The notes: generated by a model from the sequence alone, not told the origin. A stretch of DNA of 64,000 nt from Akkermansia muciniphila (GCA_945900785.1 CAMDJM010000006.1:1-64000); one strand, 5' to 3'. Shown: positions 42,913 through 52,431, counted from the first letter of the stretch. Program-made: numbers and translations.

Positions 42913-43602
42913 TTACCATGTGCTACTTACTTGAACGTTCCTGGCTGTGCCGTAAACGGTGAATGCCTCAAGCAACGAAGCCGGAGTAACGTCCAGATCC
43001 AAGGCATCCTTGTTGGGCGGCGGAAGACTGAAACCAAGGGACGCGACAGGGGAAACAAGTTGGAGACGGCTCTGGGGCGTAACTCTGATATCTGCCTTGC
43101 CTTTCCCGGGTGGTGTCTTTGCGAGTTCGTCGATGAGGCGAAAAACGTCCGCCAAAGAGAGCGGTCTGCCTTCGTGATATACCTTGGCGTCGTGGGAAAC
43201 TACCAGCCGCTTTGGGTCTGCGGTCGATGTGAAGAATGCGTGATCCCAGTAATGCCCGGGCTGACGTGAGGCGTAGTCGGCGTCGTAGGTGATGCCGAGT
43301 GTGCGGTCTCGAAGCCAGACACAATGAACCTCGGCATTGCTGGCCTCCTCCCGGTTGTCGTTGAATGTGGAGGACACGACGGTGAGCGTCTCTGGAACAG
43401 TCTTGAATAAGCGGGTGAGCAACGCACGTTGCGCCTTCGTGAGAGTAAGTGTGCGCCGTGTATCGACCTCCTGAAACTGGGAATCGTCAATGTGGAGGAT
43501 GATCCACTCGCCATCGATTTCGCCATCAGTGCGATAAGGCAAACCGTCTGCCGAAGCGAACAACGGGAGCAGTAGGAGGACACATATGAGCGCCCGCATC
43601 AT
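42913..43602 (-). CDS. Exported hypothetical protein
   Basis: 229 residues from the ATG at 43602 (a second ATG follows directly). Signal peptide RALICVLLLLPLFASADG. The body is mixed alpha/beta: GEWIILHIDDSQFQEVDTRR, LRDRTLGITYDADYASRQPG, DPKRLVVSHDAKVYHEGRPL. No family is recognised. The longer open frame upstream to 43812 has no protein character and is not used. Confidence 0.7.
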   Translation of the reverse strand: MMRALICVLLLLPLFASADGLPYRTDGEIDGEWIILHIDDSQFQEVDTRRTLTLTKAQRALLTRLFKTVPETLTVVSSTFNDNREEASNAEVHCVWLRDRTLGITYDADYASRQPGHYWDHAFFTSTADPKRLVVSHDAKVYHEGRPLSLADVFRLIDELAKTPPGKGKADIRVTPQSRLQLVSPVASLGFSLPPPNKDALDLDVTPASLLEAFTVYGTARNVQVSSTW

Positions 43603-44219
43603 GGGGTTGGCGGGAAATGGCCTAACGTCAGACCTGCGCCGGCCGCAAGGGTGGGGGTGAGCGTGGAGACGGGAGGGCAGGTCGGAGATATGGAAAGCAT
43701 GGCCGACAGAGCAGCTCCGGCGGCAGGCACCAGCGCCTTGTTGATCGGGTGCGCTCTGCTCAAGCGCCGCGCCAGGCCGTGGAGTGGGGGTTTGAAGGAG
43801 GTGGATTGCCATCGCGTAGGGGTGGGGGAGTTGCAGGCCTAAAAAAACAATTATTGCTGAATTGTCCTATCTTTCTGTAGCCCGTTTCCCTGGTTATGTC
43901 CAGTTCGAAGGAGTGCGGCCACGGACGTTGGAGGGGAGCACGCATCCATCCCAACAGGATTTGCAGGAAATTTATTGGAAGCCTGCCAGCGGTGCAGGCA
44001 GGATGCCCGCGCCACTATCGCGGCGCGTTTTGATTGGTTACTTCCCGTCCCATCGGCAGAGACGCAGGAGCGGTTGCAGCCGGCCTCGCAGGGGTGGTCC
44101 TGGCGGACTTTTTCCGTTTCCAGATCGAAGCACCCGAGCCGCCGTTCTGTGGTGTGGAAGGTAAAAAAAAGGCGGGCCCGGCGTGGGATTACGCTACCGG
44201 GCCCGCCTTTCGATGGGTT
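43603..44219. other. Intergenic stretch with a terminator at its right end
   Basis: No gene or tRNA seen in 617 bases. The terminator of the DUF1080 gene is at 44163-44207. Confidence 0.5.
44163..44207 (-). terminator. Rho-independent terminator of the DUF1080 gene
   Basis: On the minus strand GGCGGGCCCGG (44207-44197) pairs with CCGGGCCCGCC (44181-44171), followed by eight T (44170-44163). It lies 12 bases after the DUF1080 stop. Confidence 0.93.
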
Positions 44220-45593
44220 TCAGTAAGGCAGCTCGCGGAGGTAAATGCTGCGGAACCATAGGTTGTTGCCGTGGTTTTGCAGCTCGATCTGCTCGGCGCG
44301 GGGCAGCGGTTTGCCGGCGGCCCAGAAATTGTCCAGAGGATCCCCGTTGATGATCAATTGGCCATTCAGGTGAATGGTGACGCGCTCGCCGACCATGCGG
44401 ATGTGGAAGGTGTTCCACTCGCCAATGGGCTTGTCAGCGAGGACGAGAGGCTCCTTGCCGGGGCCCTTGTTATTCCACATGCCGCCGGAGCCTTTTTGGT
44501 TGCCGTGCTTGAACTGGGAGGGATTGCCCGGATCCCAAATCTGCACCTGCGGGGTGCCGCGCAGATAGAGTCCGCTATCGGCGGTGGCGGGGATTTTCCA
44601 TTCGACGTAGAGATCGAAATCGCCATAGGGCTTGGCGGTGACGAGGCTGGCTCCTTTGCCATCGAAGACGAAGGCCCCATCCTCGACTTTCCAGTGGGCG
44701 TTCATCACTTCGTTGGCGAGGGCCTGGGCTTTGGCCAATTCCTCAGGGGGAAGCGCGGCCCGCTTGAAGGGGTTGTCGTTCGGCGCCGCGAGCAGGCCTT
44801 TCCAGCCGGTGAAGTCCTTGCCATTGAACAGGGCGGTAAAGCCGGGAGGCGCTACGTTGGTGGCGGTGCCGGGCAGGGGGGGCGCGGGAGAAAAGTCCTT
44901 CAGGCGGATGTTTTTATAGGCGACAAAATCCCCATGGCCGCAGAAGGTGATGAAGCCGGTGGTCCGTGCTTTGCCGGGGTGTTCCTTGCCGTCGATGGGG
45001 GTCAGATTTTTCAGATAGGCATCGGTAATGGTTTCCCCATTCAGGATTACTTTCACGTGGTCGCCGATCACGATGATGGTTTGCCGGTTCCACTCGCCGG
45101 TGGGCTTGAGGAGGTTTTTTTCCGACTGAAGGGAGGGGGCGATACCGTAGATGGACCCGTGGTATTGATACTTGGTCAGCTCCGCGCCGGGCTTGTGATA
45201 CATGGGGGCGCGGTCATCAAGGATCTGGAGTTCCATGCCTTCGTAGGCGGCGTCGCCGTTGCCGGGATAGCGGATGCCGATGCCGTTATTGGATCCGGGT
45301 TTCAGTTGGAAATCGAGTTCCAGGACGAAGTCGGAGTATTGCTTTTCGGTATTGAGAAAGCGGCCCTGGGGGGTGCAGGTGATGGCGCCGTCCTTCACTT
45401 CGTAGCCTTCCCCGTTCCAGCCTTTGAGGGTGGTGCCGTCGAAGAGGGTGGCCCAATCATTGATGCCGGCGACCATGGCCAGGGAGGGGCCGGCGGGTGG
45501 CAGCGGGGCCATGGGGGCCGCAGGGGTGTCAGCGAAGGAGGAGGTGGCCAGCATGGTGAGTGCGGCCCCGGTGGAGCATAAAAAGCGGTGCAT
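44220..45593 (-). CDS. Exported protein with two DUF1080 (3-keto-disaccharide hydrolase) domains
   Basis: 457 residues. Signal peptide (1-21), then two copies of the concanavalin-like DUF1080 fold. The first (about 45-235) has WATLFDGTTLKGWNGEGYEV, PGSNNGIGIRYPG and EGMELQILDD; the second (about 255-455) has FTALFNGKDFTGWKGLLAAP, DSGLYLRGTPQVQIWDP and LPRAEQIELQNHG. Some DUF1080 proteins hydrolyse 3-keto-glycosides in the periplasm, a pathway that also uses Gfo/Idh/MocA oxidoreductases such as the one at 52432. Here the activity is inferred from family only. A strong terminator follows the stop. Confidence 0.92.
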   Translation of the reverse strand: MHRFLCSTGAALTMLATSSFADTPAAPMAPLPPAGPSLAMVAGINDWATLFDGTTLKGWNGEGYEVKDGAITCTPQGRFLNTEKQYSDFVLELDFQLKPGSNNGIGIRYPGNGDAAYEGMELQILDDRAPMYHKPGAELTKYQYHGSIYGIAPSLQSEKNLLKPTGEWNRQTIIVIGDHVKVILNGETITDAYLKNLTPIDGKEHPGKARTTGFITFCGHGDFVAYKNIRLKDFSPAPPLPGTATNVAPPGFTALFNGKDFTGWKGLLAAPNDNPFKRAALPPEELAKAQALANEVMNAHWKVEDGAFVFDGKGASLVTAKPYGDFDLYVEWKIPATADSGLYLRGTPQVQIWDPGNPSQFKHGNQKGSGGMWNNKGPGKEPLVLADKPIGEWNTFHIRMVGERVTIHLNGQLIINGDPLDNFWAAGKPLPRAEQIELQNHGNNLWFRSIYLRELPY

Positions 45594-45715
45594 AGGTGGT
45601 GGGAAGATACGGCGGACCGTCGTGGAAGCTTACGGAGTCGTTTTCCATCCGGCAAGATGCAGCCTGGGCCGGTTTTGATACTTTTGCGGCTTGGCTTCAG
45701 ACTGGGAGAAGGCTT

Positions 45716-45834
45716 CACGGATTTCACGGATCACACAGATATTGAAGTAGTGACAGCGCCACGGCGCTTCAATTGCCAGTGCGGCGTTCATTCTTTCCAA
45801 TGCATGCCATCCGTGACTTCCGGGAAATCCGTGG
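45716..45834. repeat. Dispersed CACGGATTTCACGGAT-type repeat
   Basis: CACGGATTTCACGGATCACA near 45716 and ATCCGTGACTTCCGGGAAAT near 45809 are partly complementary and internally repetitive. Sequences of this type are scattered in many bacterial genomes as non-coding repeats. They lie between the DUF1080 and glycosyltransferase genes. Confidence 0.55.
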
Positions 45835-45855
45835 TTCTCTACTGCTGTCTTAGGC

Positions 45856-47046
45856 TTACTGAATCCGGGACTGTGGAAGCACAGCGTCCTTCAGGGCGTG
45901 GAGGATGCCGGGCACGGCGCGTTCCGCGGCTTGCCAGGAAGGCAGCAGACCTGGCGGGGCCGGCTGGTCCACCGCGGCCTCCAGGGCCTTGCCAAAGGTG
46001 GCCACAGCGAGGGCATCCTGTTCCGGGAAGTGATCGAGTCCATTCATGGCTGACTCTGCGGCGGCGTGGCGCAGGGCATCGCGGGAGAGATCCTGCCAGG
46101 TTTCCACGATCTGCTCCTTCCATGGATAGGTGCCGCCGCCAACGGTGGCGAGGAGGGTGCCGGCGACTTCCCGGGCCATGCGGTGGAGGCCATGCTGCGG
46201 ATCGTCGGGGCTCAGTTCGTGGTGCTTGTGGTCGTAGGCGGCGCACAATTCCGTCTGGCATACGGCGGAGGGGGTGAGGTGCCGCCTGACTTCTTCCAGC
46301 AGGCCGATTTCCAGCCCCCAGGTGGAGGAAAAATTCAAGCGGCTGAGCAGGGTGGACTCCAATGCGGACTCGCCCGCCAGGGGATAGCGGAAGGCGGATA
46401 AAAATTGCAGCATGGGCACCGGTCCGGCGCGCAACTCCATGGCACGCAGCAGGGGCCGCACCAGCAGGCGTTGCACCCGGCCATGCAGCCGGTCGCTGTG
46501 GCGGGAGTAGAAGCCTTTATTATAGTGGAATCCCCAAGCTTTTTCCAATAACGGATGGCACAGCCGGCCCACGATCTCGCGGCTGTAGTTTTTGATATCG
46601 CAATCGTGCAGCGCCACTACTCCCGTGCCCCCGTGAGCCAGCGCGAGGCCCGCGCCCAGCCAGACATTGCGCCCCTTACCCGCCACTGCGCTTGTCTGCC
46701 CTGCGGCCTTCAATTGAGCCTCCAATGCCAGGATGGACGGGGCTCCTGACCAAAGGAGAAACGTCTCCTGGGGCAGCCCCGCGAAAGCTTGCCTTGCCCC
46801 GCTCAGGTCATCCGGGCCTGCGCCGTCCAATCCGACCACGATCCGCCGGATCCAGGGCGCCTGGGCCAATTCCGCGATCATCCCGGCGAGGGCTTCCGTG
46901 CCCAGCTCCCTGACATGGCAGGGCAGGACAAGGGAAACCTGGCATTCTGCGGCCAAGTGCGCCACCCGGACCTCCAAGGCCGGCCAGGAAGCGGTGGCGA
47001 GGCGGTGCAAGGTGGTAATGCCAGCGGGGTGGGAAGGGGAACTCAT
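45856..47046 (-). CDS. Glycosyltransferase, glucosyl-3-phosphoglycerate synthase-like (GT81)
   Basis: 396 residues from the ATG at 47046 (the frame is open to 47100). GT-A fold with the DxD-type motif in ALHDCDIKNYSREIVGRL, the GKGRNVWLG loop, and FHYNKGFYSRHSDRLHGRVQ followed by RLLVRPLLRAM. This block order matches glucosyl-3-phosphoglycerate synthases, which move glucose from NDP-glucose to 3-phosphoglycerate on the way to the compatible solute glucosylglycerate or to methylglucose polysaccharides. No GpgP phosphatase is next to it; the HAD protein at 60574 is not a clear match. The assignment is at family level. Confidence 0.8.
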   Translation of the reverse strand: MSSPSHPAGITTLHRLATASWPALEVRVAHLAAECQVSLVLPCHVRELGTEALAGMIAELAQAPWIRRIVVGLDGAGPDDLSGARQAFAGLPQETFLLWSGAPSILALEAQLKAAGQTSAVAGKGRNVWLGAGLALAHGGTGVVALHDCDIKNYSREIVGRLCHPLLEKAWGFHYNKGFYSRHSDRLHGRVQRLLVRPLLRAMELRAGPVPMLQFLSAFRYPLAGESALESTLLSRLNFSSTWGLEIGLLEEVRRHLTPSAVCQTELCAAYDHKHHELSPDDPQHGLHRMAREVAGTLLATVGGGTYPWKEQIVETWQDLSRDALRHAAAESAMNGLDHFPEQDALAVATFGKALEAAVDQPAPPGLLPSWQAAERAVPGILHALKDAVLPQSRIQ

Positions 47047-47289
47047 CAGAAAAAAACGTAGCTCAACAGGGCAGGGGACGGGGTAAATGACAATTGCCAA
47101 ATCGCCGCCATGCTGCGCGCTCCATGCTGCGCACTAGATTCTCCCTATTCGCCCGCCTTGGGCGGTCAGGTCGGCGAAGCACCCGTCTGCCAAAACTTCT
47201 GCCGGAGCCTGGCGGCGTTTCTCAGCCGTTGACATCAGGCCCCATAAACCTGACGCATTGTGCCGCGGTCCCCGGTTCATTTTTCCTGC

Positions 47290-47940
47290 ATGCCTATCCG
47301 CCTTCTCATCGGCCTCGGTAATCCTGGTCCTGAATATGAAAACACCCGTCACAATGCGGGTTTCATGATTTTGGACCGCGTGGCTCAGCGCCTTGGAGCC
47401 ATCTGGGCGAAAGAGCGGAAATTTGAGGGCTGGTTTGCCCGGGCGGAGGGGCTTTATTTGCTGAAACCGAAAACCTTCATGAATCTCAGTGGACGCAGCG
47501 TGGCGGCGGTTTCCGGGTTTTTCAGGATCCCTCCGGCGGACATGCTGGTGCTCTATGATGATGTCGCGTTGCCGGAAGGCCGGCTCCGGATCAAGCCCTC
47601 GGGATCTGCGGGCGGGCACAATGGCATCAAATCCATGATTGCCAGTCTGGGCAGCGATCAGTTTCCCCGGCTGAGGTTTGGCGTCGGGGCGGCGGACCAA
47701 AAATCCCTCGTGGGGCATGTTTTAGGCCGATTTGACCCTGCCGTTCAGGATGAGCTGCACAAATCGCTTGAGAAAGCGGCGGATGCTGCCATTTTCGCCA
47801 CCCTTCGCGGGCTGGAGCCTGCGATGAATCAGTTTAACACGGCGGAACCGCCCCGCCCCAAACCTGCCCGGCCCGTGCCGCCGCAAGGCGAAGGCAAAGC
47901 GGACCCCATCGCCCCTACCAAACCAACCGAATCCACATGA
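47290..47940 (+). CDS. pth: Peptidyl-tRNA hydrolase
   Basis: 216 residues. It cleaves peptidyl-tRNAs that drop off the ribosome. IGLGNPGPEYENTRHNAGF contains the catalytic histidine and the conserved N; KPKTFMNLSGRSV, VLYDDVALPEGRLRIKPSGS and GGHNGIKSM are the other family blocks. A Pro/Lys-rich tail of about 30 residues follows the usual length. The ATG at 47290 begins directly at the conserved strand. Its stop overlaps the rpsF start (ATGA), so the two genes are coupled. Confidence 0.97.
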   Translation: MPIRLLIGLGNPGPEYENTRHNAGFMILDRVAQRLGAIWAKERKFEGWFARAEGLYLLKPKTFMNLSGRSVAAVSGFFRIPPADMLVLYDDVALPEGRLRIKPSGSAGGHNGIKSMIASLGSDQFPRLRFGVGAADQKSLVGHVLGRFDPAVQDELHKSLEKAADAAIFATLRGLEPAMNQFNTAEPPRPKPARPVPPQGEGKADPIAPTKPTEST

Positions 47941-48224
47941 AGCGCAAATACGAAGGTCTCATCGTCCTCAATACCAAAGGCAAGGACGACACCGTCGATG
48001 CCATGGTCTCCAATCTCGGCCGCGAGATGGAACTCGCCGGCATCACCCTCGAACAAATCGACCACGTCGGCAAAAAAACCTTTCCTTACGGCAGCAAAAA
48101 GCAAACGGACGGCTACTTTGTCAGTTATCACATCCAGGCTGAGCCCGCCCAGGTGGATGCGCTGAAGGCCAAGCTGAAGCTGAACACCGACGTGCATCAG
48201 CAGCACTATCAGCGCCTCGGTTGA
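47937..48224 (+). CDS. rpsF: Ribosomal protein S6
   Basis: 95 residues, normal for bS6. RKYEGLIVLNTK, the LAGITLEQIDHVGKKTFPYG middle and DGYFVSYHIQAEPAQVDALK helix fit the family. It binds the 30S platform together with S18. It is coupled to pth by an ATGA overlap and followed by ssb, the usual rpsF-ssb order. rpsR and rplI, which normally come next, are not here. Confidence 0.96.
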   Translation: MKRKYEGLIVLNTKGKDDTVDAMVSNLGREMELAGITLEQIDHVGKKTFPYGSKKQTDGYFVSYHIQAEPAQVDALKAKLKLNTDVHQQHYQRLG

Positions 48225-48266
48225 ATCGTGTCCGGCATTTGAAGTCCATCCCAGTTTTATCCTATA

Positions 48267-48294
48267 GAAGGGCTTGCCGTGCGGCAAGCCCTTC
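48267..48294 (+). terminator. Hairpin between rpsF and ssb
   Basis: GAAGGGCTTGCC (48267-48278) pairs with GGCAAGCCCTTC (48283-48294) over a 4-base loop, 42 bases after rpsF and 30 before ssb. No T-run follows, so it may slow or protect the transcript instead of ending it. Confidence 0.65.
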
Positions 48295-48324
48295 GCTTTA
48301 GTTCCCCTTCACTTCCTCAGCACC

Positions 48325-48867
48325 ATGGCCTCTCTCAACAAAGTAATGCTCATCGGGAATCTCACCCGCGACCCTGAAGTCAAATACACGCCGAAAGGAA
48401 TTGCGATTGTCGAAATCGGCTTGGCGGTGAACCGCACCTACACCACGGCCGACGGTGAAAAACGCGAGGAAGTCACTTACATCGACGTCAGTTTCTTCGG
48501 TAAACAAGCCGAAGTGCTGGGGCAATGGATGAAAAAAGGCCGCCCCCTCTATGTGGAAGGCCGTCTGAAACTGGACTCCTGGGACGACAAGGAGTCCGGC
48601 AAAAAGCAATACAAACTGCGCGTCACCGGAGAGGAATTCCAATTTCTGGGCAGTAAAAACGACGGCGGCGGTGGTGGCGACGAAGGTGGCGGATCCTCCC
48701 GCAGCGGCGGTGGTTACAGTCAAAACCGGCCCCAACCGTCCTCCCAGCGTCCGCCGCAACAAAACGACTACGACGACAGCCCGCCTCCGCAGCGCAGCGC
48801 TCCTTCCCAGCAGCCCCGCCCGGATGCCTTTCCGCCTGGCTTGGACGACGACGAAATCCCATTTTAA
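48325..48867 (+). CDS. ssb: Single-stranded DNA-binding protein
   Basis: 180 residues. The OB-fold covers about 1-108: MASLNKVMLIGNLTRDPEVK, GIAIVEIGLAVNRTY, and YIDVSFFGKQAEVLGQWMKK. A Gly/Ser/Gln/Pro-rich disordered linker leads to the acidic tip DDDEIPF, which recruits repair and replication partners. It acts as a tetramer on single-stranded DNA. The ATG at 48325 is at the family start. It lies 100 bases after rpsF. Confidence 0.97.
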   Translation: MASLNKVMLIGNLTRDPEVKYTPKGIAIVEIGLAVNRTYTTADGEKREEVTYIDVSFFGKQAEVLGQWMKKGRPLYVEGRLKLDSWDDKESGKKQYKLRVTGEEFQFLGSKNDGGGGGDEGGGSSRSGGGYSQNRPQPSSQRPPQQNDYDDSPPPQRSAPSQQPRPDAFPPGLDDDEIPF

Positions 48868-49009
48868 GTCCCGCTGCTCTTCAGCGGTTCGTCCTTCCAC
48901 TCCCGCAAGTCGGGGATGCGGTTCCGGCCTTGGCTGCCAGCGTCCCGTCCTGACGGTGCCTTGACCCGGTTGGCCCTGCTGAACCTTTGCGCGTTTCCCC
49001 TCCCGCCGC

Positions 49010-50341
49010 ATGTCTGATTTTCCTCCCTCCCCAGTGCCTGAACCCTCCCCGGCTTCCCCATTATCCTCTCTGGCAGATCCAACCTCTGCACCCCGTGTCC
49101 CGGAGCCCGTGCCGGTGGATCCCGCCGTGATGGCGCTGAAACGCCGCCAGCATGGCCTGATTTTTCTAACGGTTCTGATTGATCTGATCGGTTTCGGGAT
49201 CCTCATCCCGGTCATCCAGCCCATCGCAGAGGCCCTCGGCGCTCCCGTATGGATCGCCACCCTGCTCATGGGGGTTTACAGCCTGATGCAATTCATCTTC
49301 TCGCCCATTCTCGGCCGCATCAGCGACCGCGTCGGGCGGGTTCCCGTGCTGGTCATCAGCCTCTGGACCTCGGTCGCCGGCTATCTTATCATGTCCCTCG
49401 CGGTGAGCGGCAAAGTGCCGGCCCTGACAGGTCTGATCCTGCTTTTCAGCGCCCGCATCATCACCGGCATCGGGGGGGCCAGCATCAGCACCGCCCAAAG
49501 CTATCTATCTGATATCACGGCCCCGGAAAAACGCGCCGGCGTGATGGGGATGATCGGTGCGGCCTTTGGTCTCGGCTTCATGATCGGTCCCGTGCTGGGC
49601 GGTATCCTCTCCCATTTTGGGGGCCGCGCCGCGCCGTTTCTGTTCGCCGCCGGGCTCAGCACCATCAACGTCCTCCTCATGGCCCGCCGCCTGCCGGAGA
49701 CGCTGCCCCCGGAAAAACGCGGCACCTCCGCCACTTCCCCCTCCGTTTTCGCGGTCGCCCAGGCCCAGCGCGGCACCCCGCTGCCCGCGCTGCTGGTGGC
49801 CAATTTCCTGACGATCTGCGCCTTCTCCACCATGACGGCTGCCTTCGTTCTTTTCCTGAAAAACCACCAGGCTTTTCACTTTAACAATATGCAGGTCGGG
49901 GCCTGTTTTGGATTCATCGGCATCGTGGGCGTCATCATCCAAGGCGGCCTGATCCGGAAAATCGCCAAAAATAATAACGAATCCCGCCTGGCCCTCACCG
50001 GATTGGGGCTCATGGTCGCCGCCATGCTTTGGCTTCCTTTCACTGCCCCCTGGCTTTTGTTGATTCTCAACATGTGGCTGGTGGCGGCCGGCAACAGTCT
50101 CACCAGCCCGTGCCTCAATACCCTGGCCAGCCGCTGCGGCACCCTGCAAACCCAGGGGCTGACCATGGGAGCCATGGCAGGAGCGGGCAGCCTCGGCCGC
50201 TTTTTCGGGGCCCTCTTCGCCGGGCCCCTCCTCATGCTCAATCATCACGATCCCGCCCACTACGGCCGTTACGCCTTTATCACCGCCGCCGTTCTCATGG
50301 CCTGCGCCATCATCCCCCTCCGGGCGGCAGACCGCCGTTGA
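49010..50341 (+). CDS. MFS transporter, TetA-like drug/proton antiporter family
   Basis: 443 residues with twelve predicted membrane helices after a Pro-rich cytoplasmic N-terminus of about 45 residues. The motif between helices 2 and 3 (SPILGRISDRVGRVPVLV) and ARIITGIGGASISTAQSYLS, DITAPEKRAGVMGMIGAAFG follow the TetA/class-B antiporters. The usual helix-5 GPVLGG motif is present (FMIGPVLGGILSHFGG). Substrate unknown; drug export is only one possibility. The gene stands alone. Confidence 0.9.
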   Translation: MSDFPPSPVPEPSPASPLSSLADPTSAPRVPEPVPVDPAVMALKRRQHGLIFLTVLIDLIGFGILIPVIQPIAEALGAPVWIATLLMGVYSLMQFIFSPILGRISDRVGRVPVLVISLWTSVAGYLIMSLAVSGKVPALTGLILLFSARIITGIGGASISTAQSYLSDITAPEKRAGVMGMIGAAFGLGFMIGPVLGGILSHFGGRAAPFLFAAGLSTINVLLMARRLPETLPPEKRGTSATSPSVFAVAQAQRGTPLPALLVANFLTICAFSTMTAAFVLFLKNHQAFHFNNMQVGACFGFIGIVGVIIQGGLIRKIAKNNNESRLALTGLGLMVAAMLWLPFTAPWLLLILNMWLVAAGNSLTSPCLNTLASRCGTLQTQGLTMGAMAGAGSLGRFFGALFAGPLLMLNHHDPAHYGRYAFITAAVLMACAIIPLRAADRR

Positions 50342-50492
50342 GCGTTGCTACTTTATTCGTGGTGCTTGAAGGAAAGAGCGCAGGTTTGTTGATGAAGTGA
50401 ACAAGCCTTGGAGTTTTATTTCCCACCCCAGTATGGAAAGTATGGAAATCAATATTTGACCTTGGGGATGGTTTAAGGTCATACTTGCGGAT

Positions 50493-51452
50493 ATGTTGCG
50501 CTCCATCCTACCTCTCGCGGCCCTGGCCCTTACTTTATCCTCTCTTCCGGCGGAGGTCACCTATTCCCTCACGCCTGATTTTATCACGCCCCCCCCGGGG
50601 AAGACGGCCATCGGTGACGGCCATGGTGAAATCCGGGTGGATAGCGCCGGTTTGATCTATATCAGCGTCCAGGGGCAGGCCGAAGGAGGCCTGCAGGTGT
50701 ATTCCCCGGAAGGCAAATACCTGCGCCACCTTGCGGGGGTGCCCGGCTCCCTCCATGGCTTCGTGATTCACAAGGGGGACGCTGGGGAGTTTATTTACGC
50801 CGCCGTCCTGGGCGAAAGCCGCGTGCTGAAAATGACCCTGGAAGGCAAAACGGTCATGGAGATTCCCAAGACTGCCTTCCCAGCCGAACAATCCGCCGCC
50901 GGGCTGAATCTTACCAATTGCGACGTGGCTCCCAATGGGGACATTTATGTGGTGGATGGCTACGGGAAGGATTGGATTTTTGTCTTCGACAAGGAAGGGA
51001 AATTCAAATCCGTGTTTGGTGGGCGGGGAGAGCCGCTGAAACTCAGCAATTGCCACAAGATCTTCATCGATCCCCGCTACACTCCCGCCCGGGTTTTGGC
51101 CTGCGACCGGGGCAATAACCGAATGTTGCACCTCGATCTCGAAGGTAAATTGATCGGAGTTGTTGCCGATAAGGACCTGCGCCGTCCTTCCTCTGCCAGC
51201 TTCCACGGGGATCTCATGTGCGTGGCAGAAATCGCCGGACGCGTCTCGGTTTTTGACAAGGACGGCAAACTGGTCGCCAGTCTCGGAGTCAACGACACCG
51301 CCGGGGAAACCAACACCCCAGCCATGAAGCCGGAGCAATGGCGCACTGGCACCGTGACTTCACCCCACGGCATTACGTTCGACAATGCAGGCAACATTCT
51401 GGAAACGGAATGGAACAGCTATGGCCGGGTCCTCCGCTGGACAGTCAAGTGA
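50493..51452 (+). CDS. Exported six-bladed beta-propeller (NHL-type) protein
   Basis: 319 residues. Signal peptide (1-20), then NHL-like repeats: GEIRVDSAGLIYISVQGQ, LNLTNCDVAPNGDIYVVDGY, KIFIDPRYTPARVLACDRGN, PHGITFDNAGNILETEWN. The propeller likely mediates binding in the periplasm; some relatives are lyases, but no catalytic signature is clear. The next gene starts with GTGA overlap on its stop, so they form an operon. Confidence 0.85.
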   Translation: MLRSILPLAALALTLSSLPAEVTYSLTPDFITPPPGKTAIGDGHGEIRVDSAGLIYISVQGQAEGGLQVYSPEGKYLRHLAGVPGSLHGFVIHKGDAGEFIYAAVLGESRVLKMTLEGKTVMEIPKTAFPAEQSAAGLNLTNCDVAPNGDIYVVDGYGKDWIFVFDKEGKFKSVFGGRGEPLKLSNCHKIFIDPRYTPARVLACDRGNNRMLHLDLEGKLIGVVADKDLRRPSSASFHGDLMCVAEIAGRVSVFDKDGKLVASLGVNDTAGETNTPAMKPEQWRTGTVTSPHGITFDNAGNILETEWNSYGRVLRWTVK

Positions 51453-52162
51453 AGCCTGCTGCGGCTCCCCGCCCGCTCCTCACGCCCCTCTTCATGCTGC
51501 TCATGGCCGGGGCTGGGGCTCCCCGGGCTTGGGCGCATGCCGCCGATCTCATCCTCGCTAAATGCTGGACCGATCCCGCCGGGCAGGTCACGCTCACTCT
51601 GAGCGTGGACTGTGCGCGGCATCCTGTCCTGACAGATGAAGCGAGCGCCTGGTCCGTGCTCAGGGAAATCCTGCGCGTGGAAACGCCCGCGGGCCCGGTG
51701 CCCCTGTTTGCCCTCACTCCAGGAGAAGCATCCCGCGGAACCGATCCGGATCCGGAAGTTCCCGTGACCGCTGAGCCCCTCCCCGCCGGAGCGGTCTCCA
51801 GGTATGCCATGCTCCGCTATGCCTGGCAGCCGGAGCCCGGCAGTTTGAGGTTTTCCGTAAAACCTGGCAGCCCGTATGACGTGCTTTTCTGGCTGGGCAG
51901 CCCCCGCGTCCCCGGCCAGGCAGCCCCCGCCAGACCGGTGCCATGGCAAATGCTCATGTCAGGAGATGTCACCCCCGCGATTGCCGTTTCCCCAGCGGTT
52001 TCCCGCACCGATTCTCCAGCGGTTCCTCCACCTGCCATTCCCCCGCCCTCAGGGCAAAGCCGCGCGCTCCGGGCCGTCCTCGCACTAGCCATTCTGACCG
52101 TCCTGCCCCTGCTGGTGATCCGCCGTCAGGCACCGCGTGTTGGACTGCCGGATCGTCGATGA
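51449..52162 (+). CDS. Exported, C-terminally anchored hypothetical protein
   Basis: 237 residues from a GTG at 51449 that overlaps the upstream stop (GTGA); the longer frame from 51338 lies inside the propeller gene. Signal peptide LLTPLFMLLMAGAGAPRAWA, a beta-rich body (LILAKCWTDPAGQVTLTLSV, YAWQPEPGSLRFSVKPGSPY), a Pro-rich linker and a C-terminal membrane helix (AVLALAILTVLPLLVI). Not recognised as a known family; coupling to the propeller suggests a joint role at the inner membrane. Confidence 0.75.
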   Translation: MKPAAAPRPLLTPLFMLLMAGAGAPRAWAHAADLILAKCWTDPAGQVTLTLSVDCARHPVLTDEASAWSVLREILRVETPAGPVPLFALTPGEASRGTDPDPEVPVTAEPLPAGAVSRYAMLRYAWQPEPGSLRFSVKPGSPYDVLFWLGSPRVPGQAAPARPVPWQMLMSGDVTPAIAVSPAVSRTDSPAVPPPAIPPPSGQSRALRAVLALAILTVLPLLVIRRQAPRVGLPDRR

Positions 52163-52431
52163 ATCCCGGAAGCTTTGCGGTCTTGGCGTGCTTTTTGGTC
52201 AAGTTGCCGCTCCTATCAATAAATGAGGCTCACGGCACGGACTGGCAGGAGTGGGAAATACCGGGGGCATTAATTAAACCCGGAATTTTTGACCACAAAT
52301 AACGCAGTGAGCGCAAAGATCCTGAACTGGCTTGCTCACCCACCTGAGCGCATGCGGCGGGCGGGATGTGACGGAGACCGGCCATCCCTCGAATTGACAA
52401 ACCTGCCGGATGCCTGGAATGCTCTCCCCTT

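Noticed and set aside
42913-43812. Longer version of the exported protein starting at 43812
   Set aside because: The extra 70 residues are Pro/Arg/His-rich without protein character, and a good signal peptide starts at 43602.
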